From contig JAADEB010000014.1 of the NCBI GenBank assembly GCA_013153655.1, positions 1 to 7,288 on the forward strand: a stretch of DNA of 7,288 bases, in the 5' to 3' direction. The number at the start of each line of letters is the position of its first letter. Position 1 is the stretch's first letter. Positions 1 through 5,973 of this stretch are shown here, in pieces. The notes beneath the pieces are model-generated. The model was not told the origin of the DNA. It worked only from the letters and a program-made list of their open reading frames with translations, and did no database searches. Origin of the DNA: Chlorobiota bacterium. Lineage in GTDB: Bacteria > Bacteroidota > Bacteroidia > Flavobacteriales > Flavobacteriaceae. The translations under genes and the position numbers were made by a program.

Positions 1-983
1 AAGGAAAAAAACAAATAGTAATCGGATTGCTCACCGATGATGAAGGTTATCCGGTTTCGGTGGAAGTGTTTAAAGGCAATACCAATGATTTGCAGACGGT
101 TTCTTCCCAATTGAAAAAATTGAAAGAGAATTTCGGGGTGGAGAAAGTGGTGTTTGTAGGCGATAAAGGCATGATAAAAACTTCTCAGATTAAAGAAATT
201 ACCTCGACAGATTACAAATGGCATTATTTGACAAGCATTACCAAACAACAGATAAGGACTTTGGTTAAGCAAGAAGTTATACAATTGGAGTTATTTACGG
301 ATGAATTGGTGGAGGTGGAATTCGAAGGCGTACGTTACATCTTGCGGCGCAATCCTTACCGGGCGGAAGCTATTGGAAAAAACAGAGAGGAAAGGATAAG
401 TGTCATTCAAGATTTTGTTGAACAACAAAACCGGTATTTGGCCTCACACGAGAGAGCCCGGGAAGAGGTAGCCCTTCGACGGGTTAAAGAGAAGATAGAA
501 AAACTTGGTTTGGAAAATATATTTAAAGCGAGAATTGAAAACAGACGAATTCAATTGGAGTTGGATGAAATCAAACTAAAAGAGCAAGAAGAATTAGACG
601 GTTGTTATGTAATCAAAACAGATGTTCCGAAAGAAGAACTGGATACCGTCAAGGCGCATGATCGTTATAAGGATTTAGCCAAAGTGGAAATGGCTTTTCG
701 AGTGATGAAAACGACCCTGGAAGAGATTCGACCGGTTTATGTACGTAAAGAAGAAACCACTCGTGGCCATGTATTTATAGTTATGTTGGCTTATATGATA
801 ATCAAATATATAACCGACCGGTTGGCGAAGTTGGGATATAGCAAAAAATTCATTTTTGAAAGTTTGGATAAAATACATGAGTTGTATTATACTTACGAAG
901 GCAAACAAATTAGAGTCTTGCCAAAAAAATTATTGAAACCCCAAGAAGCCATATTAAAGGAACTAAATATAAAGTTGAAATAA
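1..983 (+). CDS. IS1634-type (IS4 superfamily) DDE transposase, 5'-truncated by the window edge
   Basis: This is the C-terminal part of an insertion-sequence transposase, which cuts and joins DNA at the element's ends. The frame is open from base 3 with no stop, so the gene begins before the window; the TTG at 27 lies inside it and is not the start. About 326 codons are visible. Counting from that TTG, the second catalytic Asp is D46 in VFVGDKGM and the catalytic Glu is E221 in DLAKVEMAFRVMKT, followed by the R-P-V-Y-V-R stretch and the hydrophobic HVFIVMLAYMIIKYI typical of IS1634/IS4-like transposases. The first Asp would lie upstream of the window. Between D46 and E221 is a charged, helical insertion (about residues 115-190). 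The frame is intact to its TAA, so the C-terminal half at least is not decayed. It is richer in A+T than the genes to its right, as expected for a mobile gene. The family call is from recognition of motifs. Confidence 0.88.
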   Translation, partial: GKKQIVIGLLTDDEGYPVSVEVFKGNTNDLQTVSSQLKKLKENFGVEKVVFVGDKGMIKTSQIKEITSTDYKWHYLTSITKQQIRTLVKQEVIQLELFTDELVEVEFEGVRYILRRNPYRAEAIGKNREERISVIQDFVEQQNRYLASHERAREEVALRRVKEKIEKLGLENIFKARIENRRIQLELDEIKLKEQEELDGCYVIKTDVPKEELDTVKAHDRYKDLAKVEMAFRVMKTTLEEIRPVYVRKEETTRGHVFIVMLAYMIIKYITDRLAKLGYSKKFIFESLDKIHELYYTYEGKQIRVLPKKLLKPQEAILKELNIKLK

Positions 984-1117
984 GTAGATAAGAATTCAAA
1001 AAAACGCTTTTTTCATAATCAATTGAGCACCAATTCTTTATAGCGCATAATGCAGCTTTTTGGCTTGAAAGATCCGGTTTAACAACAAATATAATGCTAC
1101 CCTGCCAAATGTTTTTG
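984..1117. other. Spacer between transposase and next promoter; expected site of the IS right end
   Basis: This AT-rich stretch has no ORF of note and no tRNA-like structure. The right terminal inverted repeat of the insertion sequence should lie here or just beyond, but it cannot be defined because the left end is outside the window. The only symmetric element I see is at 998-1013, an A-run, CGC, then a T-run. It could act as a weak terminator for the transposase, but its stem is only A-T pairs. Confidence 0.4.
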
Positions 1118-1151
1118 TTTGAAAAATAAATCCGGAATTATCGTAAATTTG
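1118..1151 (+). promoter_or_regulatory. Bacteroidota-type promoter of the M14 enzyme-mgsA-thiL operon
   Basis: A perfect -7 box TAAATTTG (consensus TAnnTTTG) lies at 1144-1151. A TTTG at 1118-1121 lies 22 bp upstream and fits the -33 element; an overlapping alternative TTTG is at 1114-1117. Transcription would start near 1157, about 22 bases before the ATG at 1180. This position rules out the TTG at 1156 as a sensible start codon. Confidence 0.75.
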
Positions 1152-1179
1152 CAACTTGATTCATTTAAGCCGAAGGAAA

Positions 1180-2082
1180 ATGAAGGATAAGCATTTGATG
1201 GGTGTTGCCGGAAACGACGAAAGTCGCAAACTGATTATCATCGGCGGCATGCACGGCAACGAACACAGCGGACCCGAAGCCATGCGCCGTGTGATGGAAC
1301 ATCTCCTCAAGGCGGGACATCCCGTTCGCGGACAAGTGTATTTTATCCTGGGTAACCTGAAAGCCCTGGAACGAGGCGAACGCTTTGTGGATACCGATCT
1401 CAACCGCATATGGAGCGACGAACACCTGCGCTCCGCCAGCACCGACTACGACTACAACGAATTGCGCGAAATCCATGCCCTCATCGAACGTATTTGCGGC
1501 GGCCGCTACGAGGATTGCGCCCTTTTGGACCTTCATACCTTCTCGGCCGATTCCGGCCTGTTCTGCATTCCGGCCGAAAACGCCCCCAGCGAAGCCTTGG
1601 CCCGCTATTTCGGCGTGCCGTATATCGAAAAATTGGCCCGATCCCTCCCCGAAACGGCTTTGAACTATTACGGCGAAAAAGGCATGACCAGCGTGGTGTT
1701 CGAAGGTGGAAAACACAATACCCCCGAAGCCACCGACAACCTGGAACGCGCCATTTGGCTCACTTTGGCATATTTAAACTATATTCGTAAAGAAGATTTT
1801 CCCTTCGTGGACGATATGAAAAAATACCTGGAAAAAATATCCGCCGCCTATCCCCACCGCCTCGAAATGGTTTACCGCCACCGCCTCGAAGACTACCATC
1901 ATTACCGCATGAACGACGGTTACTATAATTTCAAACCCGTGGACAAAGGCGAACCCGTAGCGCGCCAAAACGGCCGCGACGTACGTACCCCCTTCGGCGG
2001 TTTTATGCTTATGCCCCTTTACCAAAAAAAAGGCAGCGACGGATTCTTTATCGTTCAGGAACGAAAACATCACCGACACTAA
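1180..2082 (+). CDS. M14-family succinylglutamate desuccinylase/aspartoacylase-like amidohydrolase
   Basis: Zinc-dependent hydrolase of the AstE/AspA branch of the M14 carboxypeptidases, 300 residues from the ATG chosen here. The zinc site is visible: H25 and E28 in GGMHGNEHSG and H119 in LLDLHTFSA. DTDLNR (71-76) carries the Asn-Arg pair that binds the substrate carboxylate, and E175 in VVFEGGKHN is the likely general base/acid. Residues from about 220 form the C-terminal beta-rich domain with the usual GYYNFKPVDKGEPVA and PFGGFMLMPLY patterns. No signal peptide is seen, so it is probably cytosolic. The ATG at 1180 is preferred because the promoter -7 box ends at 1151. It is the first gene of a probable operon, 19 bp before mgsA. 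Known family members cleave N-acyl amino acids (N-succinylglutamate, N-acetylaspartate). The substrate here cannot be read from the sequence, and no arginine-succinyltransferase genes lie nearby, so I give no symbol. Confidence 0.85.
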   Translation: MKDKHLMGVAGNDESRKLIIIGGMHGNEHSGPEAMRRVMEHLLKAGHPVRGQVYFILGNLKALERGERFVDTDLNRIWSDEHLRSASTDYDYNELREIHALIERICGGRYEDCALLDLHTFSADSGLFCIPAENAPSEALARYFGVPYIEKLARSLPETALNYYGEKGMTSVVFEGGKHNTPEATDNLERAIWLTLAYLNYIRKEDFPFVDDMKKYLEKISAAYPHRLEMVYRHRLEDYHHYRMNDGYYNFKPVDKGEPVARQNGRDVRTPFGGFMLMPLYQKKGSDGFFIVQERKHHRH

Positions 2083-2101
2083 CCCCCTCAAAAACCTTAG
2101 C

Positions 2102-2473
2102 ATGGAAATAGCACTTATCGCACACGACGGCAAAAAACCCGAAATGGTCCGCTTCATCATGGACCACCGCGACATTCTCAAACAAAACAACGTAAAACTC
2201 ATCGCCACCGGCACCACCGGCAAATACGTGGAAGAAACCGGCCTCACCGTAACCCGCTACCTCTCCGGTCCGCTGGGAGGTGACGCCCAAATTGCCGCCC
2301 GCGTGGCCGAAGGAAAAACCGATATGGTGATTTTCTTCCGCGATCCGTTGGACAAACACCCCCACGAACCCGATATTTCCATGCTTATGCGTCTGTGTGA
2401 CGTACACAACGTACCCTTGGCCACCAATCCCGCCACGGCCGAATTGCTCTTCAAAACCATTCCCTTACCCTAA
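2102..2473 (+). CDS. mgsA: Methylglyoxal synthase
   Basis: Converts dihydroxyacetone phosphate to methylglyoxal and phosphate (EC 4.2.3.3), a bypass that releases phosphate when triose phosphates accumulate. The 123-residue protein covers the whole single-domain fold; the E. coli enzyme has a longer N-terminus (152). Landmarks: ALIAHDGKK with H8, the phosphate-binding ATGTTG loop (35-40), SGPLGGD with the catalytic Asp D61 (E. coli D71), FFRDPL with D81 (E. coli D91), and HPHEPD with H88 and D91 (E. coli H98 and D101). All key residues are present, so it should be active. E. coli has FFWDPL where this protein has FFRDPL. It is soluble and cytosolic. It lies 19 bp after the M14 enzyme and 9 bp before thiL, so it is most likely co-transcribed with both. 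No Shine-Dalgarno is seen before the ATG, as is usual in this phylum. Confidence 0.96.
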   Translation: MEIALIAHDGKKPEMVRFIMDHRDILKQNNVKLIATGTTGKYVEETGLTVTRYLSGPLGGDAQIAARVAEGKTDMVIFFRDPLDKHPHEPDISMLMRLCDVHNVPLATNPATAELLFKTIPLP

Positions 2474-2482
2474 TTGCAACCT

Positions 2483-3565
2483 ATGAACCGCCCGCAAGAT
2501 TCCGCTTCCGGCAACAACGACCGGCGTCCGCTCACAGGCCCCGTCAGCCGATTGGGTGAATTCGGTCTTATCGAATACCTCACCTCCGATATCCGCCTGC
2601 GCAATCCGTCCACCCTCCTCGGTGTGGGTGATGATGCCGCCGTATTGGATTACGAACGGCGACGCGTACTGGTGAGCACCGATATGCTGGTGGAAGGCGT
2701 CCATTTCGACCTGAGCTATATGCCGCTCAAACATTTGGGATACAAAACCGCCGTGGTTAATTTTTCCGATATCTATGCCATGAACGGCATGGCCGAACAA
2801 TTTTTCCTGGATATAGCCGTGTCCAACCGCTTTTCCCTGGAAGCCATCGACGAGCTCATGAGCGGTGTCAAAAAAGCCTGTGATTTCTACGGAGTGGACT
2901 TGGCCGGCGGCGATACCACCTCGTCTCTGCGCGGACTCCAAATGGCCGGCACGGCCGTGGGAGGCGTGACACTCGGCCGCGAAGTAAAACGAAGCGGCGC
3001 CCGTCCCAACGACCTTCTGGTGGTCACCGGCGACCTGGGTGCGGCCTATATGGGATTGCAGGTCCTGCGCCGCGAGAAGGAAGTGTTCCTGGCCAATCCA
3101 CGTCACCAACCCGACCTGGAACCTTATGCCTACGTGGTGGAACGCCAGCTCAAACCCGAAGCCCGCAAGGAAGTCGTCGAATGGTTGGCCCGCCACGACG
3201 TGGTGCCCACGGCCATGATCGACATTTCCGACGGCCTCTCCTCCGAGGTCATGCATTTGTCCAAAGCCTCCGGTTGCGGCGTTTGGGTTTACGAGGACAA
3301 AATCCCCATCGATCCCCAAACCGTCAGCGTGGCCGAAGAATTCCGTCTCAATCCCCTGATTGCGGCCCTCAACGGCGGCGAGGATTACGAACTCCTGTTT
3401 GCCGTGGCCCAAAAGGATTACGACAAAATCAAAGACGTTCCCGGCCTCAGCATCATCGGTCATTTCACCGAAGATCCCGGCGCTTTCCTCATCACCAACC
3501 GCAACGAAAAAATCCCCCTCAAAGCCCAAGGCTGGAACGCTTTCCACCGGGAAGAGGACGAGTGA
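2483..3565 (+). CDS. thiL: Thiamine-monophosphate kinase
   Basis: Phosphorylates thiamine monophosphate to thiamine diphosphate with ATP (EC 2.7.4.16), the last step of coenzyme synthesis. The 360-residue protein shows the PurM/ThiL-type ATP-binding fold: GVGDDAAV (47-54), STDMLVEGVHF (65-75), VNFSDIYAMNG (92-102), DLAGGDTTSS (139-148), VVTGDLG (180-186), DISDGLSSE (247-255) and NGGEDYELLF (297-306). The Asp-rich loops bind Mg2+ and nucleotide. Length and motif order are normal, with a slightly long, polar N-terminus (about 20 residues). I choose the ATG at 2483; an in-frame TTG at 2474 directly abuts the mgsA stop and is less likely. It is last in the M14 enzyme-mgsA-thiL operon. No TPP riboswitch precedes it, and no other thi gene is in the window. 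Its 3' end faces cmk across a gap of about 400 bp with no clear terminator. Confidence 0.96.
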   Translation: MNRPQDSASGNNDRRPLTGPVSRLGEFGLIEYLTSDIRLRNPSTLLGVGDDAAVLDYERRRVLVSTDMLVEGVHFDLSYMPLKHLGYKTAVVNFSDIYAMNGMAEQFFLDIAVSNRFSLEAIDELMSGVKKACDFYGVDLAGGDTTSSLRGLQMAGTAVGGVTLGREVKRSGARPNDLLVVTGDLGAAYMGLQVLRREKEVFLANPRHQPDLEPYAYVVERQLKPEARKEVVEWLARHDVVPTAMIDISDGLSSEVMHLSKASGCGVWVYEDKIPIDPQTVSVAEEFRLNPLIAALNGGEDYELLFAVAQKDYDKIKDVPGLSIIGHFTEDPGAFLITNRNEKIPLKAQGWNAFHREEDE

Positions 3566-3664
3566 ACGGTGCAGTCGTGGCGAGCTAAACGAAGCGGAGC
3601 ATGGTCATCTCCCTCCGTGGAATCGGTTTTTTCAATGAATAATTAAGGACTAAGAATTTTTTTA

Positions 3665-3701
3665 AGTGAATAGCGAAATAGTGATTTAGTGAATAGTGAA
3701 C
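3665..3701. repeat. Degenerate 7-8-bp tandem repeat (AGTGAAT-like)
   Basis: Five adjoining units can be read as AGTGAAT, AGCGAAAT, AGTGATTT, AGTGAAT, AGTGAAC. Unit length varies between 7 and 8 bp, which suggests an old, decayed tandem array. It has no coding potential. Confidence 0.6.
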
Positions 3702-3738
3702 AACTAAGAACTAATAATTATTGGATTTGGTTAAATGC

Positions 3739-3784
3739 CGATTCAACGATTGCATCCGCCTGAGGCGGACACGGCGATTCAACG
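3739..3784. repeat. Copy 1 of a 26-bp intergenic module, interrupted by a 20-bp palindromic insert
   Basis: The left part CGATTCAACGATTGCA (3739-3754) and right part CGATTCAACG (3775-3784) together match the uninterrupted copy at 3892-3917 with a single C/T difference. Between them lie 20 extra bases (3755-3774) that contain a perfect palindromic hairpin. The arrangement is read directly from the sequence; whether the 20 bp were gained here or lost from the other copy is not known. Confidence 0.75.
3755..3769. repeat. GC-rich hairpin TCCGCC-TGA-GGCGGA
   Basis: This is a perfect 6-bp inverted repeat with a 3-base loop, strongly GC-rich in AT-rich surroundings. It lacks a following T-run on either strand, so it is not a standard intrinsic terminator, although it could stall or protect the 3' ends of both convergent transcripts. 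It forms most of the 20-bp insert in repeat copy 1. Confidence 0.7.
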
Positions 3785-3832
3785 CTCAAAAATAAGGAAA
3801 AAGGAATAAGGAGAAAGGGTAAAGAAAACTCA

Positions 3833-3848
3833 TAAAACAAATGTTTTA
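3833..3848. repeat. AT-rich inverted repeat TAAAACA-AA-TGTTTTA
   Basis: Two perfect 7-bp arms surround a 2-base centre. As RNA it could form a weak hairpin ending in U-rich sequence on either strand, so a bidirectional terminator role for thiL and cmk is possible but poorly supported, because only one pair in each arm is G-C. Confidence 0.4.
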
Positions 3849-3891
3849 ATCATCAGTAAATCAACCTGTTCAGCTTTTCAACAGAAATTAT

Positions 3892-3917
3892 CGATTTAAC
3901 GATTGCACGATTCAACG
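3892..3917. repeat. Copy 2 of the 26-bp intergenic module (uninterrupted)
   Basis: CGATTTAACGATTGCA (3892-3907) is followed at once by CGATTCAACG (3908-3917). It differs from copy 1 at one base and by the absence of the 20-bp hairpin insert. The two halves of the module are themselves related, since both begin CGATTYAACG. Confidence 0.75.
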
Positions 3918-3932
3918 GTTTAACAAATTCAC

Positions 3933-3981
3933 AAATCCCAAATCCTAAATCCCAAATCCTAAATCCCAAATCCTAAATCCC
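3933..3981. repeat. Perfect heptamer tandem array, 7 copies of AAATCCY
   Basis: Units alternate strictly AAATCCC / AAATCCT, so the array can also be read as 3.5 copies of a 14-bp unit. There are no mismatches apart from the alternating last base. It overlaps the end of cmk on the opposite strand: the last codons of cmk (Gly-Ile-stop, with TAG at 3975-3973) are read from the array. A 7-bp unit puts stop codons in other frames too, so changes in copy number beyond the stop would not alter the protein. Confidence 0.9.
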
Positions 3982-4692
3982 TCCTTTCTCCCTTAAAACC
4001 TCTTTCACCCAATTCATAATGATATCATACTGTTCTTGCGGACTCAGTTGCGAATTATCCAACAAGCGCGCATCCCCGGCCTTTCGTAAGGGTGAAGCCT
4101 TGCGCGTACTGTCGATGCGGTCGCGTTCGCGCACATTACGGAGAATTTCTTCGTAATCCACGTCCATTCCCTTTTCGCGTAATTCGCGGAAGCGGCGTTC
4201 GGCCCTGATTTCCGGCGAAGCGGTCATAAAAATTTTCAATTCCGCATTCGGCATCACCACGGTGCCAATGTCGCGCCCGTCCATAATGACTCCTTTTTCA
4301 CGTGCGATTTGTTGCTGGATTTCCACCAATTTGCGCCGCACTTCGGGAATTTCGGCCACGCGGCTCACATAATCCGCTATACCGGGACGCCGGATTTGGT
4401 CTTCCACATTAATGCCGTTCAGGAAAGTTTCGCTCTTACCCGTAGCGGGATTAAACCGAAAACGGATATCCACACGGTCCAACGAAGCTATCAAGGCCTC
4501 CTTGTCCAAAAAATCCGGACCTATCCACCCGTTTTCCAAAGCCCATAGGGTCATGGCACGGTACATGGCGCCGGTGTCCACATACACATATCCCAAACGC
4601 TTGGCCAATTCCTTGGCCGTGGTACTCTTGCCCGTAGAGGCATGTCCGTCGATGGCGATATTGATCTTGTGCGGTTCTAAGGATGGGGTCAT
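3973..4692 (-). CDS. cmk: Cytidylate kinase
   Basis: Transfers phosphate from ATP to CMP or dCMP (EC 2.7.4.25), feeding CTP and dCTP pools. The protein has 239 residues, close to the family's usual 220-235. Landmarks: P-loop GHASTGKST (16-24), DTGAMYRA (39-46), the CMP-binding insert with RRPGIADYVSRVA (101-113), IMDGRDIGTVVMP (136-148), and the LID region with RERDRIDSTR (188-197) and SPLRKAGDA. It is soluble and cytosolic. The ATG lies 5 bp after the porQ stop, so the two genes are surely co-transcribed and cmk depends on the porQ promoter unless one lies inside porQ. The final Gly-Ile-stop is encoded by the intergenic heptamer array, an odd but harmless ending because the conserved core stops well before it. 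Confidence 0.96.
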   Translation of the reverse strand: MTPSLEPHKINIAIDGHASTGKSTTAKELAKRLGYVYVDTGAMYRAMTLWALENGWIGPDFLDKEALIASLDRVDIRFRFNPATGKSETFLNGINVEDQIRRPGIADYVSRVAEIPEVRRKLVEIQQQIAREKGVIMDGRDIGTVVMPNAELKIFMTASPEIRAERRFRELREKGMDVDYEEILRNVRERDRIDSTRKASPLRKAGDARLLDNSQLSPQEQYDIIMNWVKEVLREKGGI

Positions 4693-4697
4693 ATGGC

Positions 4698-5714
4698 TTA
4701 ACGATGAGGTTTATGAAGGAATATATGTAAACTGATGAAATGATTATTACCCGCATAATGCATTTGCCCGTAACCGTATTCCAAAGAAAAATGCCGCAAG
4801 CGCAGTCCCAGCCCGAAACTCAATCCCGACGAAAAATTGATGTCCTTGAAACCCAGTTCGGCGGCCCGGCGAAAGTTGTAACCGGCACGCAGATGAAAGC
4901 GTTTACGCGGAAAAAACTCGGTTCCCACAATCAAATGCCGGAAAATATGATGCACCAAGGTGATGTTCTCGTGTGTTACCTCGCCGTTGGGATCCGTACG
5001 GTCGTTTACGGGATTGGCAAAAGCAATGGCCGGTTCCTGCAAGTTTTCGGCCGTAACGAACAACCGAAAAGGTGCATGTTCCAACAGTTGTGCATAAGTC
5101 AGGTCCACTTCCAAAGGCAAGGCCTCTTGCGTTCCGTTGTAAGTGGTGAGCTGGCGGCCCGCATTGCGCAACACCAAAGCCCATTCTCCACCCGAGCGGT
5201 TCCGGTAATCCAAACCCAAATCCACGGCCAGTCCGTCCGAACGGTATCCGGCCAACACCGAATGAATCCATTTCACATTCATCCCCACACGCCATCGTTC
5301 TCCCAGCGGATAGGCATATCCCAACACCACGGCCGTCTCCATAGCACCGAAAGTGCCCGTAATCTCACCGTCGGCATTGGCTTCCGTAAAGCGGCCGTAG
5401 TTCAGATAATGTATGCCCGTAAAAAAAAGGCCGTAGCGAGTATCCCAAACATAGGCCAGATTTCCGTAATTAATGTCCGCTATCCAATGGCTGTAATTCA
5501 AGGCCGGCATGCGGGCTTGCATACTGTCGATCAAGGCCGGGTTACTGAAATTCTGTAAGGGACTATCGTGCAACGAAACCATTTGCTTACCCCCCAAAGC
5601 GATTTGCGCCGCCGAAGGAGGCAGACTGAGAAAACGGTAGGTGGCCGTACCGCCGATTTGCGCACTCGTAACATAGGCCATCCACACCAGTATCCAAGCG
5701 GAAATATACTTCAT
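4698..5714 (-). CDS. porQ: Type IX secretion system outer-membrane protein PorQ
   Basis: PorQ belongs to the FadL-like beta-barrel group with PorV. In Porphyromonas gingivalis it is needed for T9SS function and is part of the surface attachment complex with PorU, PorV and PorZ, which cleaves and anchors cargo. The 338-residue protein starts with a Sec signal peptide (hydrophobic 6-15, likely cleavage after TSA, before Q19). Next comes the family's N-terminal motif FLSLPPSAAQIALGG (28-42) and SNPALID (57-63), then WIADINYGNLAYVWD and GIHYLNYGRFTEA, followed by alternating beta strands to the end. The last strand closes with HFISLHIFLHKPHR. A perfect -7 box lies just upstream. It heads a two-gene operon with cmk. 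The call rests on recognised motifs; a generic PorV/PorQ-family label is the only serious alternative. Confidence 0.9.
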   Translation of the reverse strand: MKYISAWILVWMAYVTSAQIGGTATYRFLSLPPSAAQIALGGKQMVSLHDSPLQNFSNPALIDSMQARMPALNYSHWIADINYGNLAYVWDTRYGLFFTGIHYLNYGRFTEANADGEITGTFGAMETAVVLGYAYPLGERWRVGMNVKWIHSVLAGYRSDGLAVDLGLDYRNRSGGEWALVLRNAGRQLTTYNGTQEALPLEVDLTYAQLLEHAPFRLFVTAENLQEPAIAFANPVNDRTDPNGEVTHENITLVHHIFRHLIVGTEFFPRKRFHLRAGYNFRRAAELGFKDINFSSGLSFGLGLRLRHFSLEYGYGQMHYAGNNHFISLHIFLHKPHR

Positions 5715-5732
5715 CCGTCCGTTTTGTGCTTA

Positions 5733-5740
5733 CAAACATA
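5733..5740 (-). promoter_or_regulatory. Promoter -7 box for porQ-cmk
   Basis: On the minus strand this reads TATGTTTG, a perfect TAnnTTTG. Transcription would begin near 5727, giving a very short leader of about a dozen bases before the ATG at 5714. No good TTTG is seen 19-22 bp further upstream; the nearest (CAAA on the plus strand at 5770-5773) is 29 bp away, so the -33 element is weak or missing. Confidence 0.55.
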
Positions 5741-5900
5741 ACGAAAAATTCCCGGGCATGGTATGTCTACAAAATTCATACACTAAATCATGAGAAATAA
5801 TAATCCGACTGCTTCTAACTTTACTTAATCCAAAAAATATTTTTCAAATACGTCTTCTCCTTGGTATGACTGCAAAACGATATGTAACTTTCATAACATT

Positions 5901-5911
5901 TTGAAATTCAA
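5901..5911. promoter_or_regulatory. Possible operator TTGAAATTCAA upstream of the cyd promoter
   Basis: This is a perfect inverted repeat with 5-bp arms and one central base. It ends 11 bp before the -33 element of the DUF4492-cydA promoter, a place where an activator would bind. The arms recall the TTGA...TCAA ends of CRP/FNR-type sites, but the spacing is far too short for a classical FNR box, and in AT-rich DNA such a palindrome can arise by chance. Confidence 0.25.
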
Positions 5912-5922
5912 TAAAATTCCTA

Positions 5923-5953
5923 TTGACATTGGTCATTTTTCACCGTAACTTTG
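5923..5953 (+). promoter_or_regulatory. Bacteroidota-type promoter of the DUF4492-cydA operon
   Basis: The -7 box TAACTTTG (5946-5953) matches TAnnTTTG perfectly. TTG at 5923-5925 (within TTGACA) lies 20 bp upstream and fits the -33 element. The start of transcription would be near 5959, leaving about 15 bases before the ATG at 5974. Confidence 0.78.
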
Positions 5954-5973
5954 CAAAAGAAAAGTTTTTTAGA

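Larger units (their letters stand above)
3566..3972. other. Gene-free, repeat-filled gap between convergent thiL and cmk
   Basis: No believable ORF, tRNA or known RNA is found in these roughly 400 bases. The first 60 or so are of mixed composition; from about 3630 the sequence is AT-rich and built of short repeated words. ACTAAGAA occurs twice (3649-3656, 3703-3710) and AATAAGGA twice (3791-3798, 3805-3812) in a nearly all-purine run (3786-3827). The more regular repeats are entered separately. A T6 run at 3627-3632 follows only weak pairing, so the transcription end of thiL is not obvious. Confidence 0.7.

Noticed and set aside
998..1013. Terminator or IS terminal repeat at the A-run/CGC/T-run
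   Set aside because: Pairing is A-T only, and the other IS end is not available for comparison, so neither role can be supported.
1156..1179. TTG start at 1156 for the M14 enzyme
   Set aside because: It falls about at the predicted transcription start; the ATG at 1180 gives a normal N-terminus for the family.
2465..3547. Long open frame of 360 codons on the minus strand opposite thiL
   Set aside because: It mirrors thiL codon for codon; its lack of stops comes from thiL rarely using TTA, CTA and TCA codons. The translation is low in recognisable motifs, and thiL is unmistakable.
3595..3632. Intrinsic terminator after thiL (CGGAG...CTCCG followed by T6)
   Set aside because: The arms are only 5 bp with a 13-base loop, and the T-run starts 9 bases after the stem, so it does not fit a standard terminator.
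3933..3981. CRISPR-like array
   Set aside because: Units are 7 bp with no spacers and no cas genes nearby; it is a simple tandem repeat.
4740..5558. Open frame of 272 codons on the plus strand opposite porQ
   Set aside because: It is antisense to a gene with a clear signal peptide and PorQ motifs, has no promoter, and its product resembles no family.
5923..5973. N-terminal extension of the small membrane protein from a TTG at 5923
   Set aside because: The TTG is the -33 element and the frame crosses the -7 box, so this part would lie upstream of the transcription start.
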